From the NCBI RefSeq assembly GCF_012931685.1, contig NZ_JABANC010000005.1:1-64000 (forward strand): a stretch of 64,000 nt of DNA, written 5' to 3'. Shown one piece after another: positions 34,033 through 43,172 of the stretch; the stretch's first letter is position 1, and every line of letters begins with the position of its first letter. The DNA comes from Hanstruepera ponticola. Lineage in GTDB: Bacteria; Bacteroidota; Bacteroidia; Flavobacteriales; Flavobacteriaceae. The position numbers were made by a program, and so were the translations under genes. The notes beneath the pieces were generated by a model that was given only the letters and a program-made list of their open reading frames with translations, was not told where the DNA came from and made no database searches.

Positions 34033-35726
34033 TTTAACATATTTGTTTTCCAGATATGAAATGGTATTAAACGCTCGGCATCTATAGATTTATCAGGAAC
34101 AGCATTAACTAAATATTGGTATGAGTCACTTTCCTTAATCTGTTGAACTTGTTCGTTTATAAAGCTTTTTCCTACTTCAGAGTTTTTTAAATAACTAAAT
34201 GAATTCTGAAGTCCAATTTTTGATAAATTCCAATAACCATCATCTATTTTCAATTTTGCTGCTTTCCTTAAAACCATTTTCGTTGTTCTACCATTAAGCT
34301 TTTGACTTACTGGAATCTCCAATGCCAATTTAACCAATTTATCCGACCAAAATTGCGGATTAGACACAATATTGTGCTTCAATTGTAACTCATAGGGTGT
34401 GTGAAAGAAAAACGTAGGTGTATAATACACACTAAAAAAAGAGAAGAACAGCCACTTATCCTTTTCGCTTGAAAAAGCCTTTAACTCTTCAGGTATAGCA
34501 ATATCATTCAGGAGTTTTTCAAATTCATAATCATAAATTAACTCATTTGGTAATTTGCGCTCTCCATAAAAAGGAAAATTGTTGTTGAATTTTAGGAAAT
34601 AGAATCTCAATTTACTTCCTATGGGATGCCGAACCAATTTCAACATTTTAGCGAGTAACTTATGGACATTTACGTTTTTGGCTGTTGCATATAAATTCAA
34701 AATTTTCTTGAGTTGCAAGTATTTATTCATACCAAGAAACAAACGGTCTGCTCCATCGCCATCAAACATAATATCTACGCCATCTTGATGTGCTTCTTTA
34801 TATATGAAATTTAAGATAGAATTATTAAAACCAATAGGAAAACTAGAATGCTGACTAACTTCAAGATAATTGGATATAATATCTTCTGGGCTTAAAATGA
34901 TTTTTTTAGTCGTAAAATTTAAGCGGTTTGATAGATAATCAACACGATCAAATTCATTATAGTCATTTTTAAAACCCAACGTATAAGCTCTAAAAGTCTT
35001 TCCACATTCATGAATTTTTTGAGCTAAATATCCAGAGTCTACACCACCACTTAAAGCAATTCCAATATTTTTATTACTTGCTAAAACGTTTTTTGTAGAA
35101 TCAAACAAATAATTGTCAAGCGTTTGAATATTTGTATCAATAGTTGCCGTATTAGAGGTTAAATTTTTATAAAACTCAAAATAACTTCGCACGGTTAATT
35201 GATCATTTTTTAGAATAAGCTGCTTCCCTCCAGCTAATGATTTTAAACCATTTATTAATGTATGATCAAAGGATGTAAATCCGAAATTGTAATGAAACAG
35301 TAATCCTTCATTGTTAATTTCAAAGCTTTTCATCCCAGTTGCTTTTAACAACAACTCCAAAGAACTAGAAAAATAAAAGGTTCCATTTTTACTCAAATAG
35401 AACAAAGGAATTTTGGAATAATGATCCGTGTAGATCTCTATAACCTTTTCATGAAAATCTACGCAAACAAATTTATGATCGGCATCTTTTGGCTTAAATT
35501 TATCTAATTCAAAATCTTCCTTTAATTTAAGTCCACCAGTCCATAAAAACCTATTTTTTGAAACAAAATACTTAACCTGATTTTCAGTTTCACCATGAGT
35601 GACAAATAATTTAAAAAACGAACTATTTATAGTTTCTTTTAGATTTACTTCAGCTGTAGGATACTTTTCAACACCTAAACCAACAATTCCTAAAAAACCT
35701 GGGATTATCTGTTCTTTACTATTCAT
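34029..35726 (-). CDS. Asparagine-synthetase-like protein lacking the glutaminase Cys
   Basis: A 565-residue protein. The C-terminal half carries an asparagine-synthetase-type ATP pyrophosphatase loop, IGIALSGGVDSGYLAQKI (about residue 222), followed by DIMFDGDGADRLFLGMNKY. The N-terminal half resembles the class II glutamine amidotransferase fold (GFLGIVGLG, FYFSSSLELLLKA), but it starts MNSKEQIIPGFLG without the catalytic Cys at position 2. It therefore probably cannot use glutamine. It could adenylate a carboxylate, e.g. a uronic acid, and use ammonia or another amine. Sitting inside the glycosyltransferase operon, amidation of a sugar acid is the likely role, by inference. Confidence 0.82.
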   Translation of the reverse strand: MNSKEQIIPGFLGIVGLGVEKYPTAEVNLKETINSSFFKLFVTHGETENQVKYFVSKNRFLWTGGLKLKEDFELDKFKPKDADHKFVCVDFHEKVIEIYTDHYSKIPLFYLSKNGTFYFSSSLELLLKATGMKSFEINNEGLLFHYNFGFTSFDHTLINGLKSLAGGKQLILKNDQLTVRSYFEFYKNLTSNTATIDTNIQTLDNYLFDSTKNVLASNKNIGIALSGGVDSGYLAQKIHECGKTFRAYTLGFKNDYNEFDRVDYLSNRLNFTTKKIILSPEDIISNYLEVSQHSSFPIGFNNSILNFIYKEAHQDGVDIMFDGDGADRLFLGMNKYLQLKKILNLYATAKNVNVHKLLAKMLKLVRHPIGSKLRFYFLKFNNNFPFYGERKLPNELIYDYEFEKLLNDIAIPEELKAFSSEKDKWLFFSFFSVYYTPTFFFHTPYELQLKHNIVSNPQFWSDKLVKLALEIPVSQKLNGRTTKMVLRKAAKLKIDDGYWNLSKIGLQNSFSYLKNSEVGKSFINEQVQQIKESDSYQYLVNAVPDKSIDAERLIPFHIWKTNMLK

Positions 35727-36790
35727 TATACTGCTTCAAATAATTCAAAATACACCTTACTATAGTTTTCTGCCATATGATTTAATGTATATTTTTGTGT
35801 GTAAAGGTTTTTTAACTCCATTTCAATAATCTCCTTTTTTTCAGGATGCTCCTTCCAATATAATACTGCTTCAGCCATTTCGCTAACATTATTTACAAGT
35901 AGTCGTGAAAATTGATTTTCAAATATTTCAGTAGGTCCACCCGAATCATGATATGATAATACCAAGGTTTGACTCATCATGGCTTCCAAAACAACTAAAC
36001 CGAAAGGCTCCATATCAGTAGTCATAAGATATATATCTGAAGAGGCTATAAGATCATAAGCATCTTTACGATAACCTAAAAAGAAAACAGTTTTGTTTAA
36101 TAGATTTCCTGCTTGTTTTTTAAGATTTTCCATTTCATTACCATCACCAATTATTTGCAATTTAATTGATGTGTCTTTGTATAATTCATGCATTAATTCA
36201 ATAGCCAAATGAACTCTTTTTTTTGGTATTAGGCGTGCAGCGATGGTTAAAATGAATTTTTCGTTTTTTATAATGTTTGGCTCATGATATTTCAATCCGT
36301 TATAAATAACAATCTGACTTTTGTTTTTTATGTCTAAATCTTTTTGAATCCATTTTGAAATAAAAATAACTTTATCCACAAACTTTTCTAAAAAGTTTTT
36401 ACCAACAATTCGTTTTTGAATTAAATGTTTGAAATTGGATTTAATATTTGCTTTTTGCAACGTACCATGTTCAGTGTAGACTATTTTTTTATTAGAAAAC
36501 ATAGCCGCCAATTGAATAAATGTAAATGGTCCATGAAAATGAATGATATCATAATCCTTAAATAGTGATAGAACTTTTTTAAATTTTAGTATAGGATTTT
36601 GATTATTAAATTTAATAATATTTACGTTTTGAGGCAATGACTCTGAAAGCAAATCTATAGTTTTGGTTGCCAATATATGGTTCTCAACAGTACCCATTGC
36701 ATTTAACGATGAGGTTAATTCCAATGTTAGTTTTTGAATACCACCATAGGATTGTAAATTAACTATATGAATGATTTTTGGCTTCAACAC
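35726..36790 (-). CDS. Glycosyltransferase family 4
   Basis: A 354-residue GT-B retaining transferase: N-terminal IIHIVNLQSYGGIQKLTLEL, C-terminal domain with ILTIAARLIPKKRVHLAIEL, KLQIIGDGNEMENLKKQ, and acid motif MEPFGLVVLEAMM (E-x7-E) near residue 270. This is one of the clearest family-4 members in the operon. The stop shares one base with the next start and it is 1 base from the sulfotransferase gene. Donor unknown. Confidence 0.9.
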   Translation of the reverse strand: MLKPKIIHIVNLQSYGGIQKLTLELTSSLNAMGTVENHILATKTIDLLSESLPQNVNIIKFNNQNPILKFKKVLSLFKDYDIIHFHGPFTFIQLAAMFSNKKIVYTEHGTLQKANIKSNFKHLIQKRIVGKNFLEKFVDKVIFISKWIQKDLDIKNKSQIVIYNGLKYHEPNIIKNEKFILTIAARLIPKKRVHLAIELMHELYKDTSIKLQIIGDGNEMENLKKQAGNLLNKTVFFLGYRKDAYDLIASSDIYLMTTDMEPFGLVVLEAMMSQTLVLSYHDSGGPTEIFENQFSRLLVNNVSEMAEAVLYWKEHPEKKEIIEMELKNLYTQKYTLNHMAENYSKVYFELFEAV

Positions 36791-36791
36791 T

Positions 36792-37691
36792 TTAGCTTGA
36801 AAAGTTTTTAATTATTTTATTGATTTCAACAAGTTTTTCATCAGGAAAATATTCAGTGTCTTTTTTATTTTGATTGTATACTTTTATTTCTTTCAAATCA
36901 TTTGAAAAATCATATTCTTTCAGGTTTCCTACATCAATAATTTTATTGAGCGTTTGCAAAGGGTTTTCGACAAATTCTTCATAATGTATTTCACTATATT
37001 TTGGTTTTAATTTTCTGACTTCCATTTCTGCAACTTGATCAATTTTACACAATTGAAATACGGTTATTAACGCTGGGTCCGTTTTAATGGATTCAGCAAA
37101 TTCCAATTCTTTGTCAGAATAAGCCCCATACCACCACAGCTTATTATAACCTCGTTTTTTCCAAAAGTTAACTTTTAGAAATGAATTTAAAGTTGGTATT
37201 TTATTTCGTTTTAAACTTATAATAATAGCATCTGGAAACAGCTGTAATAGAAATGAAATTCGAGGTGCTCCATTAATTTTCATTACCAAGCGCTCTTTAT
37301 TTTGATAAATAACCATTTTGCTAAAATAATTTCTTATAAAATCTATTCGCTCTTGGCTTATTTTAGTATCTAATAAAAAATCTCTCGAAAAATCAATGTC
37401 TTCACCGGTTAAGTAATTCCACATGCCAAAATTTTCTCCTGGTATAAAATGGTATTTGTTTAAAAACCCTGTTTTATTAAGTTGTTTTTTTTGGCCAAAC
37501 TTTCGCCAAAGTTTATTGTCAAATATATTTCTAGCTAAATTAATTACTGGGTATTTATAAAATTTTTGCTGATAGTTTGACGGATAGGCTAAACTAGGAT
37601 GCCTACACACAAGTTCATAAATAATGGTTGTTCCTGTTCTTCCTGATCCAATAAATATGATAGGTTGCTGTATGTTTTTATAATTCTTCAA
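36792..37691 (-). CDS. Sulfotransferase family protein
   Basis: A 299-residue cytoplasmic enzyme with the PAPS 5'-phosphosulfate loop IIFIGSGRTGTTIIYELV at residues 11-28 and a 3'-phosphate-binding region IISLKRNKIPTLNSF near residue 155. It would move sulfate from PAPS to a sugar hydroxyl of the repeat unit. No cysDN/cysC genes for PAPS supply are in the window. Its presence predicts a sulfated polymer, as many marine bacteria make. It overlaps the next upstream glycosyltransferase by 14 bases. Confidence 0.87.
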   Translation of the reverse strand: MKNYKNIQQPIIFIGSGRTGTTIIYELVCRHPSLAYPSNYQQKFYKYPVINLARNIFDNKLWRKFGQKKQLNKTGFLNKYHFIPGENFGMWNYLTGEDIDFSRDFLLDTKISQERIDFIRNYFSKMVIYQNKERLVMKINGAPRISFLLQLFPDAIIISLKRNKIPTLNSFLKVNFWKKRGYNKLWWYGAYSDKELEFAESIKTDPALITVFQLCKIDQVAEMEVRKLKPKYSEIHYEEFVENPLQTLNKIIDVGNLKEYDFSNDLKEIKVYNQNKKDTEYFPDEKLVEINKIIKNFSS

Positions 37692-38850
37692 TTCGTACGC
37701 TTGTTTTGTTTTGCTTTAAAACACTTAAAAAGTGATCTGTCATTATTTCTATAGTATGATGGTTCGTAGCGAAAGTTTTGGTATTATTTGCAAGAATTTC
37801 ATACTCATTAAAGTCTGATAAAATTTTCTCTATACTTTTAGCAGCCTCGCTAACATCGTTACACACATAACCAAGATTATTAGATGCAATGACATCACTT
37901 GGGTCAGCTCCAAAAACTAATGTTGGCAAACCACGCAACCAAGCCTGAATATAAGTGTTTGAAAACCCTTCAGATTTAGATGTGTTAACCAATAGTGAAG
38001 CTTTGTCAAAATAGCTTAAGGATTCTTCAAATGATAATTGACCCGTAACCTGCAAACCATCCGGTTTATTTTTCAAAATAGAACTAACATATGCCTTATC
38101 ACTATGGCTTCCTATCATAATAAACTTATAATCTCTTTCAATTAAAGCATTTGCTAATTCAACGAACAGTTGTGGTCGTTTATTTAGTCCAAAATTACCA
38201 CACCATATAATTGTTTTTTTTGAAAAATTAGTTTGGGGTTCAAAATGGAATTTAGGAGTTGGATGTCCAGAAATCATTCTTTCGGATTTCATATCAAACT
38301 CATTCTCTAAAATTTTGGACTGTTTGATATTTTGAGTAAATGCTATATCTACTTGCTTCATTCCCTTATTTCGAAACCAATCCATGATTTGTGCATTTTT
38401 CAAAAACACATGGTACTTTATATATCCAACTTTATCAACTGTGTTATTCTTTTTAAACTTTAATACGTGATAGTTTTTATATGGCGATAAGTTATCTGTA
38501 CATATCCAAATAAATTTACAGGAATTGCTTTTGCAATATTTCCCAATTACATAACTTACGTTTGAGGATAATCTTTGGACTATGATTTCTGGCTGCAGCT
38601 TTTTAAGGATATAATCATATTTATTTTGGTCCATCCAATGGAATCTACCTGAAGGTTTTAACCAATGGATTAGCACATTATTCTTTACCTCATGAGTATT
38701 TACCTTATTAGCAGTAGTAGTTTGACAAACGTAGGAAACTTTAAAGCCTCTTTCAGCTAAAGCTTGAGATAGATAATTCGCTTGCACCTCTGCACCACCT
38801 CCTCTTTCCGATATATGCCAAGGCATTACAATACAGATTCTCTTTTTCAT
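37678..38850 (-). CDS. Glycosyltransferase family 4
   Basis: A 390-residue GT-B enzyme: RICIVMPWHISERGGGAEVQ at the start, TIIWCGNFGLNKRPQLFVEL for the second Rossmann domain, and an altered acid motif SEGFSNTYIQAWLRGLP (E-x7-Q). The same NTYIQAW / NAYIQSW variant appears in the glycosyltransferase two genes upstream, so the two form a subgroup and may be duplicates. Overlaps both neighbours. Confidence 0.87.
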   Translation of the reverse strand: MKKRICIVMPWHISERGGGAEVQANYLSQALAERGFKVSYVCQTTTANKVNTHEVKNNVLIHWLKPSGRFHWMDQNKYDYILKKLQPEIIVQRLSSNVSYVIGKYCKSNSCKFIWICTDNLSPYKNYHVLKFKKNNTVDKVGYIKYHVFLKNAQIMDWFRNKGMKQVDIAFTQNIKQSKILENEFDMKSERMISGHPTPKFHFEPQTNFSKKTIIWCGNFGLNKRPQLFVELANALIERDYKFIMIGSHSDKAYVSSILKNKPDGLQVTGQLSFEESLSYFDKASLLVNTSKSEGFSNTYIQAWLRGLPTLVFGADPSDVIASNNLGYVCNDVSEAAKSIEKILSDFNEYEILANNTKTFATNHHTIEIMTDHFLSVLKQNKTSVRIEEL

Positions 38851-39644
38851 GAATTACTATTCATTTTATATGTCCATAAACCAATCATATGAGCGTACTT
38901 CTTACCAAAAAATTTGTCCAAAATCCATTTTGATCTAATAAAGGTAAATCTAAATAGAGGAAATTTATGAAGTTGTTTAAACAAAAAGTGATATCTTTTT
39001 AATCCAATGTAGGTTGCATAATATGAAACTTTACAAGTCTTTAGCCCGTGCTTTGTTAACAGGTTTTCGATTTCATCTTTATCAAAATAATACTGATAAA
39101 ATTCTCCTTTTTCATTTTCTTTATTTTTAAGCTTGATATAATTTTTCTTTAAAACCGGAGAAAAATATGGAACACTTAAGAATATCAGTCTATTTGTCAC
39201 ACGTTTTGCCTCATTGAGAATTGTTTCCACATCTTCAGGATTACTAAAATGCTCAATAACGCCTAGGGACAGATAGACCGAAAATTCATTGTCCTTAAAA
39301 GGTAAATTTCGAATGTCTCCTTTCTGCACTTTTAAACTAGGTCTAAAATCCTTGATTTCTTCTATAATTTCATTTGAAAAATCAATACCTACTACTTCAA
39401 TACCTCTATGCTCCAGAGCAGCAACAATTTGCCCTTTTCCGCAGCCAGCCTCCAAAACTTTATCATCCTTTACTATGGAGCTTAATAGAAATTTAGAGCC
39501 TCCCATATATCCTGTTTCGGATTTTTCAATGGCGGATTTAACTGATGATTTACCCCAATGTTCAGACCAAAAGTTAGCATTGTCTGCATTTGAAATATCA
39601 AATTCTGCCATTTTACCATTGTTTATTCTTTTATATACTTTCAT
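38847..39644 (-). CDS. Class I SAM-dependent methyltransferase
   Basis: A 265-residue protein with SAM-binding motif I KVLEAGCGKGQIVAALE (about residue 60), motif II VVGIDFSNEIIEEI, and LSLGVIEHFSNPED as the post-motif region. It is of the Methyltransf_11 type. In this operon it most likely O-methylates a sugar or caps the chain, although lipid or protein targets cannot be excluded. Overlaps the neighbours by 4 and 14 bases. Confidence 0.87.
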   Translation of the reverse strand: MKVYKRINNGKMAEFDISNADNANFWSEHWGKSSVKSAIEKSETGYMGGSKFLLSSIVKDDKVLEAGCGKGQIVAALEHRGIEVVGIDFSNEIIEEIKDFRPSLKVQKGDIRNLPFKDNEFSVYLSLGVIEHFSNPEDVETILNEAKRVTNRLIFLSVPYFSPVLKKNYIKLKNKENEKGEFYQYYFDKDEIENLLTKHGLKTCKVSYYATYIGLKRYHFLFKQLHKFPLFRFTFIRSKWILDKFFGKKYAHMIGLWTYKMNSNS

Positions 39645-40779
39645 TACAATTCCTAAAAAGTTTGATATAAGTTTCTATAGTATTACGATTGGAAAAAGTT
39701 TGATTTGCAAATACAATTGCATTATTGCTCATTTCTTTCAAATAATCCTTATCCTTCATTAGGCTCTGAATTTTTTTGGCTAGTAAGTTTAAATTACCAT
39801 CAGCACAAAAACCAATTTTATAATCTTGCATCCAATTATTGGGGTCATGATGTAGAGACAAAACTATGGCTCCACTTAACCAACTTTGTATATAAGCATT
39901 TGGTAACCCATCGGCATCTGGTCTACTTGTGTTTATATAAATTTTAGCGTTTTGATAATATTTAAATGAATTTTCAAACTCAATCTTCCCTGGCATTGAA
40001 ATATCAAATTTAGAGGCTAGATCTTTAATACTCTTTTCGTAACTATTATTAACTGATCCACCAGCCAGAATCGCTTTCCAATTTTTTAAATCAACCTTCT
40101 GGATTAATTTAATAAACAATTCTGGCTGTTTCCCTGGTGAAAGATTTGCCATCCACAAAATTTCATTCTTTTTTGATGTCTCATTCTGAATTGGTAAAAA
40201 ATAACTTGGCAAAATAATTCCATCCTTTTTTAAATACCTTTTAGTAGTTTCTTGCTGATAGACAGATTGATTAACAATATAATCAGGCATCAACATACCT
40301 TTATTGATATACATGTCTTCGTAAAATTTAAAAGGCAAAAGTGCAACTTTGTAAAATAGTGATTTGTTTTTGCCTTTCAATCTTTTTATATTTTTCCAAA
40401 ATTCAGCACTATCTTCTCCATTAGTTCCCCAAACGTAAGGTACATTATGAGCATTAGAGTATTTTCCAGCAACATATTGCAAAACATTTCTACCACGTGT
40501 ATAAATTGCATCTGGCTTTAGTGCATTAAGTTTTTCTTGATAGACTAGCATTAATTTTTTCCATTCCAACAAACCCTGTTCTTTTTGAATCCAATAGAAA
40601 TGAATCCCGTTTGATAATTCGTACTTTGGTTTACTTCTCTCTTTTGTAGCACATATATAATGTACATCCAATCCATATTCACTGAATGCAACAGCTAAAT
40701 TATGAAGCTGTACAAACGTACCATTTACTGGACTGGTCTTATCAAACAAATATGAGTTTGCTAAAATAGCTAGTTTCAT
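39631..40779 (-). CDS. Glycosyltransferase family 4
   Basis: A 382-residue GT-B enzyme: KLAILANSYLFDKTSPVNGT, then KNEILWMANLSPGKQPELFI at the second domain and the variant acid motif ADGLPNAYIQSWLSGA near residue 287. It is close in pattern to the glycosyltransferase at 37678-38850. Donor and linkage unknown. It starts 6 bases after the SGNH-like gene and overlaps the methyltransferase gene by 14 bases. Confidence 0.87.
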   Translation of the reverse strand: MKLAILANSYLFDKTSPVNGTFVQLHNLAVAFSEYGLDVHYICATKERSKPKYELSNGIHFYWIQKEQGLLEWKKLMLVYQEKLNALKPDAIYTRGRNVLQYVAGKYSNAHNVPYVWGTNGEDSAEFWKNIKRLKGKNKSLFYKVALLPFKFYEDMYINKGMLMPDYIVNQSVYQQETTKRYLKKDGIILPSYFLPIQNETSKKNEILWMANLSPGKQPELFIKLIQKVDLKNWKAILAGGSVNNSYEKSIKDLASKFDISMPGKIEFENSFKYYQNAKIYINTSRPDADGLPNAYIQSWLSGAIVLSLHHDPNNWMQDYKIGFCADGNLNLLAKKIQSLMKDKDYLKEMSNNAIVFANQTFSNRNTIETYIKLFRNCNESI

Positions 40780-40785
40780 ATTACT

Positions 40786-41733
40786 TTAATTATTCTTTAA
40801 TATTTCTAAAAAATCTTTAGCAAATGTCTGTGAAAACAACTTTGCTCCCTTTACGTTTAGATGTGTCGCATTGCTAAACAAACTAATATCATCATTTCCG
40901 TACCATTTAGAATAATCTAAAAAATGCATATTGCTATGGTTTAAAGCCAAATCATTTAAACGTTCTATAATTTTATTTTTTCCATTTATTAAGGAATCGG
41001 TAACCTTGTGTTCTGGTGTATATACTAATATTAACTGCTTTTCTTTTTCGGCTGCCAATTTTGCCTCATACTCAATAAAGTTCATGCCTTTGTTAATATC
41101 ATCATCAGATATAACTTTAGACTCTACGGTAATAGTACCATTCCATATATTTTTAAATCCAGTGAATCCTTTATATTTATAATACTCATCATAACTTGGA
41201 TTCACAAAATTCAATTTTAATCCTTTAAGAAAATAGTTGTAGTAACCATGAAATTTATACATTGGTAAGTATTGATCTTTCCACAAATCTGGTTGAATCT
41301 TGGATAGGTTAGACTGCACGTACTGATTATTTAAAAATGGATAAAACTTATATTTCCTAAAAACACCATCTGTTCTTTTTGAAAATTCTAATGATCCAAC
41401 AACATGAACAATATATTCTGTATCACTCACATTGTTTAAAGCTTGTTCCCACAACACTCTTTGCATGTTAAAATCCGCACCTGACAATCCGACTACTCTT
41501 GTGCTTATTCCTGTTATTTTTTGAATTTCACTAACATCAAAGTGATTCCATGCACGAGATGATCCTACAATTAAAACTTCATCATCTATTTCATTGTTGA
41601 ATAGTAAATGTAAATCCTTATAATCATCATCCCGTAACTTATTTAATCCATTTAGCGCCATTTGGTCTAGTGCGTAAAAAATTACTATGACCAACATGAG
41701 AAAAACCAATGATTTTAACAAAAATGTTCTCAT
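40786..41733 (-). CDS. SGNH-type acyltransferase partner of MBOAT
   Basis: A 315-residue protein with one N-terminal membrane anchor (LLKSLVFLMLVIVIFYAL) and a periplasmic domain. It has a GDSL/SGNH block-I-like VLIVGSSRAWNHFDVSEI near residue 52 and a C-terminal block-V-like ATHLNVKGAKLFSQ with the candidate catalytic His. It resembles the AlgJ/AlgX and DltD type proteins that accept an acyl group moved across the membrane by an MBOAT, whose gene is 6 bases upstream. Likely role: O-acylation of the exported polymer. Confidence 0.78.
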   Translation of the reverse strand: MRTFLLKSLVFLMLVIVIFYALDQMALNGLNKLRDDDYKDLHLLFNNEIDDEVLIVGSSRAWNHFDVSEIQKITGISTRVVGLSGADFNMQRVLWEQALNNVSDTEYIVHVVGSLEFSKRTDGVFRKYKFYPFLNNQYVQSNLSKIQPDLWKDQYLPMYKFHGYYNYFLKGLKLNFVNPSYDEYYKYKGFTGFKNIWNGTITVESKVISDDDINKGMNFIEYEAKLAAEKEKQLILVYTPEHKVTDSLINGKNKIIERLNDLALNHSNMHFLDYSKWYGNDDISLFSNATHLNVKGAKLFSQTFAKDFLEILKNN

Positions 41734-41739
41734 AGCAGG

Positions 41740-43170
41740 TTAAAATTGGAAATAAATGAATGAATTAGCCTCATTTGGCATAAATAATATTATTAATAAC
41801 AGTATTGACAAGTAAACTAATTGCCTAAATAATACTGGGTATCCCTCTAAAATTGCTAAAGGGTGTGCCCTTTTCCGACCAATCCATTCAACTAAAATCA
41901 AAATAACAGATAAACATAGTATAACGATTGGATAACGCAAAATCCCTTCATTACCATTTACTATTTGATATAAATAATTCATACTGTCTCCCAATGTTTC
42001 AGCCCTAAAAAATACCCAAGCAAACGTTGTCAATACAAACGTAGAAATTATCCCTAAAAACTCTCTTAATGATGGCAAACTAGAATTAACAGCTACAATA
42101 TCCAAATATGTTCTATTCTTATTCATCAATATAAGCGGTAAAAAAAACAAAGCGTTAAGAAATCCCCAAATTATAAAGGTCCAATTTGCTCCATGCCAAA
42201 AACCACTAACCAAAAAAATCACAAATACATTTCTGATTTTCATTACAGTACCTCCTTTACTACCACCAAGTGGAATATAGACATAGTCTCTAAACCATGT
42301 TGATAATGATATGTGCCAACGTCTCCAAAATTCGGCTATATCCCGAGAAAAATATGGGTATGCAAAATTTTGCATAAGGTTAAAACCAAATAATTTTGCA
42401 GTTCCGATAGCAATATCTGAATATCCAGAAAAATCACCATAAATTTGAAAGGCAAATAGTAACATGCCAAAAATTAGCGTTATAAAACTAAAGTCTTCAG
42501 GAGCATCAAACACTTGATTTACAAAAAGTGCACAATTATCGGCAATAACCATTTTTTTAAAAAATCCCCATAATATTTGTCTCATTCCATCAACTGCATA
42601 ATCATATCGAAATTTCCTTTTAACTTGAAATTGCGGTAATAGATTTTTAGCACGTTCAATTGGGCCAGCAACTAATTGAGGAAAGAAGCTTACATAAGCA
42701 AAAAATTGAACAATATTATTAGTAGGATTGATTTTTCTTCTGTAAACATCAATAGTATAGCCCATGGTTTGAAACGTATAAAAACTTATACCTACTGGTA
42801 GGATAATCTGCAAAGAGGATAAATGCATGGTAATCCCAATAGATTCAAACGCTAATTTAAAATTCTCAATAAAAAAATTACTGTACTTAAAATATCCTAA
42901 AAGACCAATATTGACAATTAGACTGAATGCCAAAAGAAGCTTTCTTTTATTTATTGTTTTTGTTTTATCAATTTGCAATCCAACATTATAATCAACTAGT
43001 GAGCTAAATGCTATTAATGTCAAAAAACGCCAGTCCCACCAACCATAAAAAATGTAACTTATAATTAACAAAAATAAATTCTGCCAATTCAATTTTCTAT
43101 TGAAAGCAAACCAATAAAGCAAGAATACTATTGGTAAAAATATTAAGTATTCAAATGAATTAAATAACAT
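41740..43170 (-). CDS. MBOAT family membrane-bound O-acyltransferase
   Basis: A 476-residue polytopic enzyme with about eleven helices. It has the AlgI-type family signatures NSFEYLIFLPIVFLLYW, ILPVGISFYTFQTMGYTIDV, AGPIERAKNLLPQF, DIAEFWRRWHISLSTWFRDY (in part) and the catalytic His in GFWHGANWTFIIWG near residue 325. It should pass an acetyl group from cytoplasmic acyl-CoA to the periplasmic SGNH partner encoded next. Length matches AlgI homologues. Confidence 0.95.
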   Translation of the reverse strand: MLFNSFEYLIFLPIVFLLYWFAFNRKLNWQNLFLLIISYIFYGWWDWRFLTLIAFSSLVDYNVGLQIDKTKTINKRKLLLAFSLIVNIGLLGYFKYSNFFIENFKLAFESIGITMHLSSLQIILPVGISFYTFQTMGYTIDVYRRKINPTNNIVQFFAYVSFFPQLVAGPIERAKNLLPQFQVKRKFRYDYAVDGMRQILWGFFKKMVIADNCALFVNQVFDAPEDFSFITLIFGMLLFAFQIYGDFSGYSDIAIGTAKLFGFNLMQNFAYPYFSRDIAEFWRRWHISLSTWFRDYVYIPLGGSKGGTVMKIRNVFVIFLVSGFWHGANWTFIIWGFLNALFFLPLILMNKNRTYLDIVAVNSSLPSLREFLGIISTFVLTTFAWVFFRAETLGDSMNYLYQIVNGNEGILRYPIVILCLSVILILVEWIGRKRAHPLAILEGYPVLFRQLVYLSILLLIILFMPNEANSFIYFQF

Positions 43171-43172
43171 AC

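Noticed and set aside
34029-35726. Genuine asparagine synthetase (asnB)
   Set aside because: The N-terminal nucleophile Cys is missing and the gene is embedded in a glycosyltransferase operon.
39289-39947. Plus-strand open frames opposite the methyltransferase and glycosyltransferase genes
   Set aside because: The plus-strand reading lacks motifs, while the minus-strand genes have clear SAM and GT-B motifs.
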